Source: Antilocapra americana (Eukaryota > Chordata > Mammalia > Artiodactyla > Antilocapridae). From it: DNA of 64,000 nucleotides. A program made the translations under genes and the position numbers. The stretch lies in the NCBI GenBank assembly GCA_007570785.1, contig ML660213.1, positions 2,608,860-2,672,859 on the forward strand, given 5' to 3'. Shown here piece by piece: positions 33,466-44,665 of the stretch; position 1 is the stretch's first letter; every line of letters begins with the position of its first letter. The notes below the pieces were generated by a model. The model searched no databases, was not told where the DNA came from, and saw nothing but the letters and a program-made list of their open reading frames with translations.

Positions 33466-33509
33466 CAGGCTGCCAACCTCCTAGTGGAGTTACAATCTCC
33501 TCCACCTGG

Positions 33510-33717
33510 TTTTCCTGGTGGCTCAGATGGTAAAGAATCCAACTGCAATGCAGGAGGTCCTGGGTCAGGAAGATCTCCTGGAGGAGCGAATGGCTGCCCA
33601 CTCCAATATTCTTACTTGGAGAAGTCCATGAACAGAGGAGCCTGGTGAGCTACAGTCCATGGGGTCACAAAGAGTCAGATACGACTGAGTGACTAACACT
33701 TTCACTTTCCACCTGGC
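33510..33717 (+). mobile_element. Bov-tA SINE
   Basis: Forward Bov-tA ('tttcctggtggctcagatgg' to 'gactaacactttcacttt'). A perfect 9-bp duplication (tccacctgg) lies at 33501-33509 and 33718-33726. Confidence 0.93.
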
Positions 33718-33780
33718 TGAGCAGGATGGGAATTAGAACTCTGGCACATTCACCACCCTACCTTTTAGAAAGGCTGGCAT

Positions 33781-34010
33781 GATAAATCTCAGGATCTCAG
33801 AATTGGACCATCTCATTCTTTTGGTCAACATGGACATGTATTTTTTAGATGTCACTGACATCTAAAATGACATTAGTTGATACTGAATTTCAACTCAGAT
33901 GCAAGTATAACCTGTGCCCAGGTTAAGGTATATCCTGTAACCTTAAAAGTCACTGATCTACAGACTGGTGGTTGCCAGAGGTGGTGAGTAGGCAAAATGG
34001 ATGGAAAGGA
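33781..34010. other. Unique noncoding stretch
   Basis: About 230 bases, containing a short inverted repeat around 'agatgtcactgacatct' (near 33848). Nothing else recognised. Confidence 0.4.
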
Positions 34011-34217
34011 TGTGTTAGCCACTCAGTCATGTCCAACTCTTTGTGACCTCACGGACTGTAACTCACCAAGCTCCTCTGTTTATGGTATTCTCCAGGTATG
34101 AGTATTGGAGTGGGCAGCTGTTCCCTTCTCCAGGAGATCTTCCTGATGCAGGGATTGAACCCAGGCTTCCTGCACTGCAATCAAGATTCTTTACCATCTG
34201 AGGCACCAGGGGAGCTG
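34011..34217 (-). mobile_element. Bov-tA SINE
   Basis: Antisense Bov-tA ('agccactcagtcatgtccaa' to 'accatctgaggcaccagggg'). Confidence 0.9.
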
Positions 34218-34509
34218 GGAAAAAATTGGTGAAGGAGAACAAAAGGAATACACTTCCAGTTAGACAATAAATACATCATGGGGATGTAATGTCTAGCATG
34301 ATGATAAGACTTTACAATACTGTCTGGCATATGTGAAAATTGCTAAGAGAGTAAAACTTAAAAGTTATCTCAAGAAAAAAATTTTTAACTATTTGTGGTG
34401 GTGATAGATATTAATTAAGAAAATAAATCCCTGTTGGAAAATGAAGCTTTGATACTCTCTGAAATCATGAAAGTGTGAATGCATGAAAAATTATATAAAG
34501 TAATACTTG

Positions 34510-34642
34510 ATGGAATCGGGAGGGAGGTGGTAGGAGGGTTCTGGAAGGGGAACACATGTATACCCATGGTGGATTCATGTCAATGTATGGCAAAACCAAC
34601 ATGATAATGTAAAGGGAAAAATAAATTAATTAATAAAAAAAA
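34510..34642 (+). mobile_element. L1 LINE 3' end, very short
   Basis: 'gggagggaggtggtaggagg', 'acccatggtggattcatgtc' and a final A-rich stretch are the ruminant L1 3' terminus. A perfect 9-bp duplication (taatacttg) lies at 34501-34509 and 34643-34651. Confidence 0.9.
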
Positions 34643-34651
34643 TAATACTTG

Positions 34652-35281
34652 GAGGAAACCAATTTTTTTAACAAACCCAACTAAGATCATTTCGAGTGTA
34701 AAAAGGATGACCAACAACAAATGAAAATATATCTCTCAAATAATGGTTTCAAGGTTGCAACTACACTTAGAAAAGTGCTTGCAAATAGTTAAGTTTTTAA
34801 AAAGCACATGCTTAAAGCAGAAAATACTTTCCCTCAGTACTCCCGCCTCAAGCCATTTGAACCTGGTGGCAAACACCTATGGTGTCCAGCAGCATGAATT
34901 AAGCAGGTGTGTGGAAGGCTTATCTTCAAGTCATCGAGGATTCCTGCCACTCCTCCGGCCCTGGGCTGCCCCTGGGTATCATGGATTATCAGTGCGTGTT
35001 CCTTCATTTGTTTATATAAACGGGCCAATGGCTGTTGAAACACTTCAGAGCACTTAACTACAGCAAACACAGCTCTTGAACTTGAAATATCCAACAAGAG
35101 GAGCTATTGACAAGCAGGACTTGACTTAGCAAATCTCAGTATCATTTGGAACCTTACTACAATCTTCCAGATTTACAAAGAAGGCATACAACTCCGACGC
35201 TTAGCTTAACTTTGGCTGCACACAGAAGACACCATCCTGAGTTGAGACAAGATTTAAAAATAATACTGCCATCGAGCAGTT
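34652..35281. other. Unique noncoding stretch
   Basis: About 630 bases. Overlapping frames on both strands at 34743-35097 have no domain. No repeat recognised; the mixed composition makes 34830-35110 a weak candidate for conserved noncoding DNA. Confidence 0.35.
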
Positions 35282-35291
35282 TCACTTGGCT

Positions 35292-35730
35292 CATTTGTTG
35301 TTTTTTTTTTTTTTTAAATTGCAGTATAACCCTCTTCCACTGCTGGTGGGAATATAAGTTAATATAGCTACTTTGGAGAATACTATGGTGGTTCTTTAAA
35401 AAACTGAACAGAGAACTACCATGTGTGTGCTAAGTCACTTCAGCCGTGTCCGACCCTTTGTGACCTCATGAACTGCAGCCTGCCAGCTCCTCTGTCCATG
35501 GGATTCTCCAGGCAGGAAAACTGGAGTGGGTTGCCACGCCCTCCTCCAGGGGATCTTCCTGACCTAGGGATTGAACCCGTGGCTCTTTTGTCGCCTGCAT
35601 TGGCAGGCAGGTTCTTTACCACTAGCACCATCTGGGAAGCCCAGAACAACCATGTGACCCAGCTATTCCACACCTGGGCATATACCCTGAGCAAATTATA
35701 ATTCAAAAAATACATGTACCCCAATGTTCA
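35292..35730 (+). mobile_element. L1 LINE fragment, possible 5' inversion, with nested SINE
   Basis: A T run (35301-35316) precedes sense-oriented L1 ORF2 3' sequence ('ctgctggtgggaatataagt' at 35341; 'gtgacccagctattccacac' near 35654). A perfect 10-bp duplication (tcacttggct) at 35282-35291 and 35731-35740 encloses both. An antisense tail beside sense body is the expected scar of twin priming. A Bov-tA sits at 35426-35642. Confidence 0.8.
35426..35642 (-). mobile_element. Bov-tA SINE nested in L1
   Basis: Complete antisense Bov-tA. A 14-bp duplication with one mismatch (agaactaccatgtg 35412-35425, agaacaaccatgtg 35643-35656) is L1 sequence duplicated on insertion. Confidence 0.94.
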
Positions 35731-35924
35731 TCACTTGGCTTCTTAATTGTTCTTGGGATTAAAGATGAGGCTATCCACTTAGAGAAAGGAAAGAGGGTCT
35801 TTATCTTCTATCTTAGCCTTCTAGTTGTTTGATTCCCTCCCATTCTGCACTCCCTAAACTCAAAAATATTTTTGAAAGAACTCCCACAAGGAGAACCTCA
35901 GGTTATTATCGGGGTATCTGAATT

Positions 35925-36055
35925 TCCATTCCAGCATCCCTATCATCTGAAAAACTGTGCCTAAGTCATAAATTCTCCCAGCTTAGAGAACCATGTCTCT
36001 GAGCTGGACATAAAGACCCTTTTCAGCTCTAACAGCCAATTATTCTACCATTTAA
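35925..36055 (+). mobile_element. MIR-like remnant
   Basis: 'tcagctctaacagccaatta' near 36024 and 'gaaccatgtctctgagctgg' near 35990 weakly resemble MIR 3' sequence. Tentative. Confidence 0.3.
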
Positions 36056-36129
36056 GGAATTCACAGTGATGAAATCAATTGATCTATTCATATCGGAGGC
36101 TAGAGAAAGTGCCATAGTACCACTGCATT

Positions 36130-36340
36130 GTTGTTGTTGTTTGGTCACTAAATTGTGTCCGACTCTTACAATCTCATGGACTGCAGCCCACCAGGCTCCT
36201 CGGTCCACGGGATTTCCCAGGCAAGAATACAGGAGTGGGTCGCCATTGCCTTTTCTGGGGGAATCTTCCCAATGCAAGGATCGAACCCGTGTCTCCTGCA
36301 TTGGAAGGCAGGTTCTTTACCACTGAACCACCGGTGAAGT
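36130..36340 (-). mobile_element. Bov-tA SINE
   Basis: Antisense Bov-tA from a gttgttgtt lead-in to 'tctttaccactgaaccaccg'. Confidence 0.9.
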
Positions 36341-37540
36341 CATCGTTGAATATAAAGTTATAAAAATCTTCCCAAATAGTGGCAATAGATTTATTGCGTT
36401 GCTTCCTTTATGTCTGGAAAGAAACTGCACATTTCTCTGGTGATTTTTAGAAATGTTAATATTGGGATGGCATTTTAGATGCTGGAGAGTTGTTCTATGT
36501 ATTCCCCTTTGGAATTTCATAATCTTATTTTAGTTATTGCTTGAATTTAGCTTTGCTTTAGTGCCAGGAGGAAAAAACACAAAAGAAAACACATTATTTT
36601 CAAGAAGTTTAAACAGCTTAACCTTATTTCCATTTGCCTTTCTAGACTGACCAACAACTTGAATTCCAATTCTTTCCAACTGTTAGGGTTCCTAATTCAA
36701 CAGACTTTTCTCTTGTAGAATGTTAGAGCCACCAGCTTTCTGGTAGGAATGTAAGTTGTCTTTACAGGATTCAAGGCATTAGACTAAAAGAAATTTTTTC
36801 AGGGAAATCCAAAACTTCTACTGGCCTATGATTTTTATATATAGTGCAAAAAGCATTAGAATAATATTCATAACCTTTGCTTCTGATCGAGTGCCCAACT
36901 GCCCTCTGTTATAATGAAAGACAAGTCTGTTCTATATGTGTTCTTTATAACACACACCTAGCCAGAGCCCTTATAAGGGCTTGGAGATATGTTTCTGACT
37001 ATAAGATGTTTTTCCTATTTATCCTTTTTTTTTTTTATAAAATTACATGCACATCTAGCAAGAGAACAGAGTCCAGAAAAGCTGCAAAACTATATATTCT
37101 TCCCACCCCTCCAAGCCCCTGCATTCCTCAAAATTGCCATATCGGGGAGCAAGGCCCAATGTCTTATCAAGTGCCTCTCTCTGTTTTAAGCTTCTTCTCC
37201 TTTTACATTTATGATTATTATTCTTACTTTTTCACAAAGCCTGGATTAGAGAGCATACGAACTACTGAATAAGAAAATCTTAGTCACAGATCCTATAGGG
37301 AATAGCTTTTGAAATTCTCCAACCTACTAAGTCATAATTGGGTTTTAACGCATAAAATGGCTGAGTAATTTAAATGTTTAGAAAAGAAAACAGTCTTTCC
37401 TAGAGTTTATGAAGTGCTAAGCCTATTTCTCACAATGACTAACCGTGAGTCACCCTTTCAAACGGGAGCATCTTCTAGCGTATGCTCCAGAGAAGGCTCG
37501 CTGAAGACACAAACCAGTTTACCAAACTAGTGTCTCACTG
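36341..37540. other. Unique AT-rich noncoding stretch
   Basis: 1.2 kb with a T run near 37027. The 131-codon plus frame at 36877-37272 has no domain and is rich in codons generated by AT-rich sequence. No repeat recognised. Confidence 0.4.
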
Positions 37541-37554
37541 TGCCTGTGAAGATG

Positions 37555-37715
37555 TTGCTGTTGTTCAGTCGCTCAGTTGTGTCCAACACTTGGCGACCCC
37601 ACGGACTGCAGCACACCAGGCTTCTCTGTCCTTCACCATCTCCCAGAGTCTGCTCACACTCATGTCCATTGAGTTGATGGTGCCATCTGACCATCTCATC
37701 CTCTGCCGTCCCCCT
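37555..37715 (-). mobile_element. BovB LINE 3' end
   Basis: Antisense BovB 3' end ('ttgctgttgttcagtcgctc'-type start to 'accatctcatcctctgccgt'). A 10-bp duplication with one mismatch (tgtgaagatg 37545-37554, tgtgaaaatg 37716-37725). Confidence 0.92.
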
Positions 37716-37725
37716 TGTGAAAATG

Positions 37726-38370
37726 GTAAAGTAACAAACCATGACCTGCCCCACCTTACAAAATGAAGCATAATGTTTTAGAAACATATATTCAGTATCT
37801 GTCTGCATGTGGTTCTGCATGAACCAGGAAGTCAGCAGCCAGCAGGATTTGCCACAGTGAGCAACAGAAGTCTGTCCTTGATAACTGGATCCATCTGCCT
37901 CTCCTTGTTGTCAAGTTCTGACCCCACGCAATCATGATAGCAACAGCGGGCAGAAAATGTGGGCATCATTATCTCTCCATGTCAGTTCTGAAAGCACTGG
38001 GCCCAGAGACCAGTCCTTCCTGTACATTCTTCTTGCCCATTCAGGCAAGGTTCAGATGGATAAATCTTTAGCTTAAGCTTCATGACAGTTTGAGGAAGAA
38101 AGCGGCATCACTGCTGGTTCTATCATTCAGGATGACTTAGATGTTCTCCTTGTACAAAGAAAGTAGTAAAAATGCAGACAATAATACCATGTTGATAATA
38201 CCACGTTTGTATTATTGGGTTGTTGTCATCATCCAATAGGATACTGCAGGTGAAGATATAAAGAGCTTTACAAATTCCCTCTAATGCTTTTCAGAGGGAA
38301 ATCAGACCTTTGAATTTGTTAGACATTTCAGAGACTCAGAGAAAGGACAGCCTGAAAGTCTGAGATGGTG
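37726..38370. other. Unique noncoding stretch
   Basis: About 645 bases; no repeat or coding signal recognised. A short imperfect direct repeat 'ataataccatgttg / gataataccacgtttg' lies near 38180-38210. Confidence 0.4.
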
Positions 38371-38578
38371 AATCCTGAGTTGCTCAGTCATATCTGACTC
38401 TTAGCAACCTCATGTACTGTAGCCCACCAGGCTCCTCTGTCCATGGAATTCTTCAGACAAGTATACTAGAGTGGGTTTCCATGTGCTCCTCCAGGGGATC
38501 TTCCCAACCCAGGGATCAAACCAAGGTCTCCTGCATTGCAGGCACATTCTTTACTGTCTGAGCCACCAGAGAATCCCT
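38371..38578 (-). mobile_element. Bov-tA SINE
   Basis: Antisense Bov-tA ('gagttgctcagtcatatctg' to 'tactgtctgagccaccagag'). Confidence 0.9.
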
Positions 38579-39395
38579 AAGTTATATTTAATGCAAGACA
38601 AATAAGATAACAGGACCCCTTGGCACTAGCATCTTAAGAAGGACTCTCTGGAAACATAGCAATATGGCATCGTATCAGCCCAGTATTTAAAGGGTACACA
38701 GTTCAGGCAGATGGATCTCCCAGTTACTTCCTAAGTCCTCAGATTTTAGCTGGATCCATTAGCTCTTTGCTGGCCAAATCTTTCCAACCAAGGAAGCCAA
38801 CCCATTGTCTGAGTTGACGTATCCATCAATGTTGATTCTATTAAACATCTAGTTGAGAGTAGATGTTATTGCCACTCAAGTTTCTTACATTTCCCTTGCT
38901 AACAAAACTAGGAGACAAGTAAGATTTGCCTCAATAGTCTCACATGCTGAGATGTAAAGGGAGGACAGTTGGAGTTAATTTGCATTTAACCTCAGTTCTA
39001 ATGACAAAGTGCTCAAGTCACCATGATTCAAGGAAATGTGGGGGAAAAACCCCCACACACACCCATCTAGAGACAGACAGACGACATGCAATCAGTAAGT
39101 CAACGCACACTGGCTAAAGGTACAATTCTAAGAAAATACATTTATCTGGACTAGTAAACAAATAGCATGGTGAAATGTACCTGAATCAAAAGTACAGTGT
39201 GGATTAATATATGCTGGCAAATCAGCTGACCTTGAATTTTAAGTGTTAGCTGCATGATCTGGGCTCACCAACACCACTAGGTACAGTTTACTTCCTGGCC
39301 CAGAAGTCAAGAGAGATGATAAGCAGAGGTTAGTGATAATAATGCTATTAGAACATTATTGGATATCATGTGAACATTGTTTTATAAACACTTCT
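38579..39395. other. Unique noncoding stretch
   Basis: About 800 bases. The last 75 bases (39320-39395) may be antisense MIR interrupted by the following CHR SINE. Otherwise nothing recognised. Confidence 0.38.
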
Positions 39396-39399
39396 CTTT

Positions 39400-39637
39400 T
39401 GGGACTTTCCTGGCAGTCCAGTGATAAGGAATCTGCCTGCTGATGCAGGGGACTTGGGTTTGATCCCTGAGCTAGAAAGATCCCACATGCCTTGGAGAAA
39501 CTATAGCATGTGCCACAATTACTGAGCCCGCACTCCAAAGCCTGTGCTCCACAGCTAGAGAGCAGCCCCTGCTCACCACAGCTAGAAAAAGCCTGCATAT
39601 AGCAATGAAGACCCAGTGCAGCCAAAAAAAAAAAAAA
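39400..39637 (+). mobile_element. CHR-type SINE
   Basis: 'gactttcctggcagtccagt' head, 'gatcccacatgccttggaga' and 'gaagacccagtgcagccaaa' with a poly-A end. A central clause is shorter than in the copies at 16003 and 21377. Confidence 0.88.
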
Positions 39638-39671
39638 TTTTTTTCTTGATTTAATTTCCTTTTTATGTCTT

Positions 39672-39785
39672 TGGTTTCGATATTACTGATCCCATTTTAC
39701 AGATAAGGAAACTGAAGCTAAGGTTCCTAATGCTTCTAACTCCAAACGCTTTGCTCTTAATTTTAGGCCACACTTTTTAGTTCTA
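39672..39785 (-). mobile_element. MIR SINE, antisense
   Basis: 'cattttacagataaggaaac' and 'tgaagctaaggttcctaatg' followed by 'gctcttaattttaggccaca' are antisense MIR. Confidence 0.65.
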
Positions 39786-40429
39786 ATTTCATACCAGAGT
39801 CTTCAGTAGAATAACACTGTCATTGCTTCTGACCATCAGAAAGGAACTCAAAATTGTTCCTCCAAAGTTTTCCATACTTTGGTTCTACAAGGACTTGCAA
39901 AGTTCCCCTATCATCAGCTGACCAAGTAGACACTTCAGGATCTACAACAGAATTTTCACAAGCACATTTTAAGTTCCTCTCTTGTTCCCAGCTATCTTGA
40001 AAAAGGTGATCCTGGCTCATCTTTCATGGATACTGACAGTGAAGTACTGACTGCTTCAAAACTGAAAGAAAAACAGATCTCAGATTTATAGGTAGATCAT
40101 GACCACTGAAAAAACCTGGAGGAATTAGTTATCTTAAATGGTAACAGAGTATAGGTCTCCCTATATATAATGGAATGGTGGTGATTTTTTCATTCTCTGC
40201 TTTAGGTTTGTCTCTATTCTTACAATATTTTACAAACAACCATGCATTATTTTGTTAATGAAAACATATGTTGAAAATAATGTAGGGATATACTGGTCTA
40301 ATGATTTTATTTAAAACGATGCCTCTGAAATGTTCTTTCTCATTGTACAGCCATCTTATTCTGTTTGGGGTTTTAAAACTTATTCTAATATGATCAGTAG
40401 TTATATCGTACAGAAATTTGCAGTGGGTT
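39786..40429. other. Unique noncoding stretch
   Basis: About 640 bases, AT-rich toward the right. A minus frame at 39820-40020 has no domain. No repeat recognised. Confidence 0.4.
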
Positions 40430-40524
40430 TATGTCTAAATGCCTGCAATGGGGTTATATCGCAATAAACAAGCTAAAATTATTTCTATATTGAAAACACA
40501 TTTAACATACCTAACCTATGGAAC

Positions 40525-40933
40525 AGATGAGAGAGTTGGACCACAAAGAAAGCTGAGTGCTGAAGAACTGATGCTTTCCAACTGTGGTGCTGGAGAAGAC
40601 TCTTGAGAGTTGTCTTGGACAGCAAGGAGATCAAACCAGTCAATCCTAAAGGAAATTAAACCTGAATATTTATTGGAAGGACTGATGCTGAAGCTCCAAT
40701 ACTTTGGCCACCTGAAGCAAAGAGTCAACTCATTGGAAAGACCCTGATGCTAGAAAGGATTGAGGGCAGAAGGAGAAGGCGGTGACAGAGGATGAGGTGG
40801 TTGGATGGCATCACTGACTCGATGGACATACGTTTGAGCAAGCTCTGGGAATTGTGATGGACAGGGGAGTCTGGTGTGCTACAGTCCAAGGGTTCACAAT
40901 GAATTGGATATGACTTAGCAACTGAATAACAAC
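40525..40933 (+). mobile_element. BovB LINE 3' end nested in Tigger-like element
   Basis: Sense BovB from 'gagagttggaccacaaagaa' to 'gacttagcaactgaataaca'. A 12-bp duplication with two mismatches (aacctatggaac 40513-40524, aacctacagaac 40934-40945) is formed by the older element. Confidence 0.92.
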
Positions 40934-40955
40934 AACCTACAGAACATCACAGCTT

Positions 40956-41163
40956 AGCCTGTTGTTTAGTTGCTGAGTCATGTCTAACTCTTTTGTGACC
41001 CGTGGACTGTGGCCAGCCAAGTTTCTTGGTCCATGGGATTTCCCAGGCAAGAATACTTGTGGGCTGCTATTTCCTTCTCCGGGGGATCTGCCCAACTCAG
41101 GAATCAAACCCATGTCTCCTGTATTGGCAGGTAGATTCTTTAACACTGAGCCATCTGGGAAGC
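40956..41163 (-). mobile_element. Bov-tA SINE nested in Tigger-like element
   Basis: Antisense Bov-tA ('gttgctgagtcatgtctaac' to 'tttaacactgagccatctgg'). An 8-bp duplication (cacagctt) at 40948-40955 and 41164-41171. Confidence 0.9.
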
Positions 41164-41574
41164 CACAGCTTTGCTAAGCCTACCTTAAAAATGTATTTAC
41201 ATTAGCCTACGGCTGGGCAAAATCATATGACACAGGTTATTACATAATACAGTGTTGAATAGCTCTGAAAACTGGGCAGAAAGTGGAATGGGGTCTGGGT
41301 CCAGAATGGCTATCACTTGTTTACCTGTGTGGTCACGTGGGCAACTTGGAGCTATAAAACGCAGCATGGGCAGAGGGCACCACCCACATATCGCCACCCC
41401 AGAAAAAAGTCAAAAGTCAAAATCTGAAGCACAGTTTCTACTGAATGCATATCATTTTATGCCACGGTCAAGTCGAGAAACCATGTCAAACCACTGTAAG
41501 TTGGGGACTATGTGAACTCATTCCATGCCCTCTGGATTCCCTTCTAGAGCTCTGAGAGCAACTGAGAAAAGCTC

Positions 41575-41700
41575 TGATAAAATCCTAGCTCTGTTCCTCT
41601 CTATCTTCATGACCTGGAGTAATAGAACTTCTCAATTTCCTCACCCATGAAACAGGAATAATAATACCTGTTTCCTTGCTTTGAAATGATGTTTCTTAAA
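41575..41700 (+). mobile_element. MIR SINE
   Basis: 'aaaatcctagctctgttcct', 'tcaatttcctcacccatgaa' and 'ggaataataatacctgtttc' are forward MIR. Confidence 0.7.
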
Positions 41701-41970
41701 ATTCTCTAGGCTTTCATAATTCTTCTTCCTTCTTGATACATATAGAACTTATTTCATATGTTTTTTGACACTTAGACTTTCTTAAATTCACTTTGGGTGC
41801 ATGGTCCTATTTCACCAATTGGTCAAATGAATAAAAGAATCAGATTAAATAAATCTGTGTAACCCATCCAGGATTGGATGTATGAAGAATATAAAAGGTA
41901 AATAAGATCTGGACACACATTATCAAGTAGGTCCTAATAGCTCCATATAAATAACAACAGTACAAGTTCA
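41701..41970. other. Unique AT-rich stretch
   Basis: 270 bases between a MIR and a Bov-tA; nothing recognised. Confidence 0.4.
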
Positions 41971-42191
41971 ATGCGTGCCGAGTCGCTTCAGTCATGTCTG
42001 GCTCTTCGCAACCCTATGGACTATAGCTGACTAGGTGTCTCTGTTCATGGGATTCTCCAAGCATGAATACTGGAGTGGGTTGCCATGCCCTCCTCTAGGG
42101 AACCTTCCTGACCCAGGGATCGAATCTGCATCTCTTATGCCTCCGGCATTAGCATGTGGATTCTCTACCATTAGTGACACCAGGGAAGTCC
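41971..42191 (-). mobile_element. Bov-tA SINE
   Basis: Antisense Bov-tA ('gtcgcttcagtcatgtctgg' to 'ctaccattagtgacaccagg'). Confidence 0.9.
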
Positions 42192-42524
42192 AGTGGAAGG
42201 TAAAGTTAATTTTAAAAAAATAAACAAAAGCAAGAATGACTTCAGGTATAAAGTGGTATTTGAGGATGATCTTGAAAGATGAGCAGACTCTCACAGTCTG
42301 GAAACTGGGGACACGATGAAAAATTAAGAACTTTCAAACTCTCTTTACATCTCTGACTCTTAGTATTGTGCTTACATAGATCATTTTCCACTGTTTCGTG
42401 GTTCATCATTCTCTGTTTAGACCACAACACTTTCCTGGTTGAAATTAGCACTGAAAGAACCAGAGCTTAAATTGGGGAGCTGTTTCCCAGAGAGAAGAGA
42501 GCTGGTCTAGCAAATGACACCTTT
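42192..42524. other. Unique noncoding stretch
   Basis: About 330 bases. A minus frame 42242-42451 has no domain; nothing recognised. Confidence 0.4.
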
Positions 42525-42535
42525 ATAGTCCTTTT

Positions 42536-42758
42536 GTGTGCCTGGGCTAAGTCACTGGATTGTGTCCAACTTGGTGATCCCATGGACTGTAGCCCGCCAG
42601 GCTCCTCTGTCCATGGGATTCTCCAAGCAAGAATACCCGACTGGGTTGCCATTCTCTTCTCCAGGGGATCTTCCCAGCCTAGGGACTGAATCTGCACCTC
42701 CTGTGTCTCTTGCATTGGCAGGCGAATTCTTTACGACTGAGCCAACGGGGAAGCCCTC
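42536..42758 (-). mobile_element. Bov-tA SINE
   Basis: Antisense Bov-tA ('ggctaagtcactggattgtg' to 'tttacgactgagccaacggg'). An 11-bp duplication with one mismatch (atagtcctttt 42525-42535, atagtcctctt 42759-42769). Confidence 0.92.
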
Positions 42759-42769
42759 ATAGTCCTCTT

Positions 42770-43636
42770 AGTTATGAACAGAGTCCCGTGACATGTGACA
42801 GCAATGCTCTTATAGAGCCAACTTTTTATACATAGTCTGCACATTTAAGGATTGAAAGCAATTGTGTTTGTTGGTTTTTGTTATTTTGAAGAAAGGTACG
42901 CAGAAGCAAACAGAGACCATGCTTATTATCTCACCTATGCTTCCATGTTTGCCAGGTGGGGATGCTAATAGTACTTGCATCAGAAGGTTATCATTCAAAG
43001 TGCATAAGGATATTAAAAGCTGCATAAATGTTTTAAACAAAGAAATATAAAAATCGCTTTATTGGAATACACACTCTTAATAAAATTATCTTAATTATTC
43101 TTGGTGGGGGCACACACTTGAATGGATACATATGCATCAAGTACTTTTCCTTAATATTTTAGAGCTTACTTGTCATCTCTACATGTCTTGGAATTTGTAT
43201 TATCTATGAGGAGAAAACCTAGGTACAATATATTAGCCCCCAAAAGACAACTGGTCATAAAAAAAAGTTCCTGGATTTTTTTCATATCTAATTAACAGAT
43301 GAAACCAAAGGCTGTATTTCAATGCTCAGTAACTTCATGACTGCGTTTTCAGTGATGCTGAAGCCCGTGTGTAAAGAATGATGCCCTCTCACCAGCGGCA
43401 CATCTTTTATCCTTTTTATTTTATTAGCCTATCATCTTAGTCTACATTGTTTTTGATAACAGTTGATCATGGTACATAGTTCAGTTAACATTTGTCAATT
43501 TGCTAATATTTCAACGCTCACAGTTAGGCATACAAACGCAGAGTCAAGGGTTGTCTTGGGCAATATGACTAGAGAAGGAGCTCAGATCCTATTAGATACA
43601 GGGAAAACAATGGGATATAGGGACACAATGAAACTT
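42770..43636. other. Mostly unique noncoding stretch
   Basis: About 870 bases. 42940-43030 weakly resembles MIR ('gggatgctaatagtacttgc'). The frame at 43463-43711 has no domain and runs into a CHR SINE. Confidence 0.38.
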
Positions 43637-43771
43637 TTTGTTTGTTTTTGTTGTAATTTTTTTATTGCATCACATGACACGTGTGATATTAATACCCTGA
43701 CCAGGGGCTGAACCCACACCCCCTGTTTTGGGAGCACGGAGTCTTAACCACTGGACCACCAGGGAAGTTCC
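43637..43771 (-). mobile_element. CHR-type SINE, truncated, antisense
   Basis: 'ccctgaccaggggctgaacc' and 'gtcttaaccactggaccacc' are antisense CHR head sequence, preceded by a T-rich tail. Confidence 0.85.
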
Positions 43772-44104
43772 TTAAATGTTTCCCTCTTTCATTTTAGAGG
43801 ATAAAGCTGTCTCCATAAAAGTGATCTGCACTGACAGAATGGCTGTGGAATTCAAGAAATAATCAGCAGCCTCTTGGTATCATTAACCTGCAGAATTTAT
43901 TCTTTCTCCAATACTACAATCATTTGTCAAAGAACTCCAGAGCTCCTGCCATGCTGTAGAGTGTCAGTGAACATAAATGCAACCATAAGGGACACAGCTG
44001 AGGATGGAAGGGTTAGGCTGCTCTCCATTATCACCATCACCATCTCACCACCACCACCAGCACCATATCATAACAAGACCCTGCACTGATCAGCATCAGC
44101 ATCA
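43772..44104. other. Unique noncoding stretch with a CAC/CAT-rich run
   Basis: About 330 bases. 44029-44075 is a low-complexity run of CAC and CAT trinucleotides. A plus frame (43874-44089) crosses it and has no domain. Confidence 0.5.
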
Positions 44105-44150
44105 CAGGACCATTCAGTAACCAGTAACCAGACACTGTGCTAAATTCTTT

Positions 44151-44486
44151 TTTTTTCCCTCCCTTTTATTGTTTTTGTCATACAATGCCATGATATCACC
44201 ATGGGTTTACATATGCTCCCCCTCCAGAAACCCCTCCCTCCCTCCTCCCCCCTCCCTCCCCCCCGGGAAATCTCGATGCACCAGCCCCGAGCATCAATCC
44301 TGGGCTGGCGATTGACTAGACATATGATAATTAACATGTTTCAATGCCATTCTCCCACATCATCCCACCCTTTCCCTCATTCACAGAGTCCACGAGTCTA
44401 TTCTATACATCTGCGTTCCTTTTGCTGTCTCGCATGTTGGGTTCTCGTTACTGTCTTTCTAAATTCCATATATATGTGTTAATATA
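44151..44486 (-). mobile_element. L1 LINE 3' end nested in MIR
   Basis: Antisense L1: T-rich start, 'gtttacatatgctccccctc' near 44205, a C-rich tract, and 'aattccatatatatgtgtta' near 44462. A perfect 11-bp duplication (ctaaattcttt) at 44140-44150 and 44487-44497. Confidence 0.88.
44231..44264 (-). other. Putative G-quadruplex motif inside L1
   Basis: Several C runs of three to seven bases with one- to four-base spacers. G-rich tracts able to form quadruplexes are an established feature of mammalian L1 3' UTRs; here the G-rich strand is the L1 sense strand. Confidence 0.6.
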
Positions 44487-44665
44487 CTAAATTCTTTCAG
44501 AGATGTTTTCACTTAGTTCCTCACAGCTACACTATCCCCATTTTGCTGATGAGGAAAATGAGACAAAAGGCGGTCAAGTAACCAGTTTAAGAAGCCGGGA
44601 GCTAATAAGCAAGGGAGTCAGGATTCTAACACAGAGCGGCCTCAGGCCAAGAAGCCTGTCTCCTC

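Larger units (their letters stand above)
40430..41515 (+). mobile_element. Tigger-like DNA transposon remnant with two later insertions
   Basis: Pieces at 40430-40524, 40934-40955 and 41164-41515 form one old element: 'acatacctaacctatggaac', 'agaacatcacagcttagcct', 'ttacattagcctacggctgg', and a terminal 'ccactgtaagttggggacta'. This resembles a Tc1/mariner Tigger-type element; the subfamily is not resolved. BovB and Bov-tA interrupt it. No transposase frame remains. Confidence 0.5.
44105..44665 (-). mobile_element. MIR SINE, antisense, split by L1
   Basis: 'ccagacactgtgctaaattc' lies left of an L1 fragment; 'tatccccattttgctgatga' and 'agtcaggattctaacacaga' lie to its right (44498-44665). Together they form one antisense MIR. 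Confidence 0.72.

Noticed and set aside
36877..37272. 131-codon plus frame
   Set aside because: AT-rich, no domain, no start context and overlaps another frame; chance opening.
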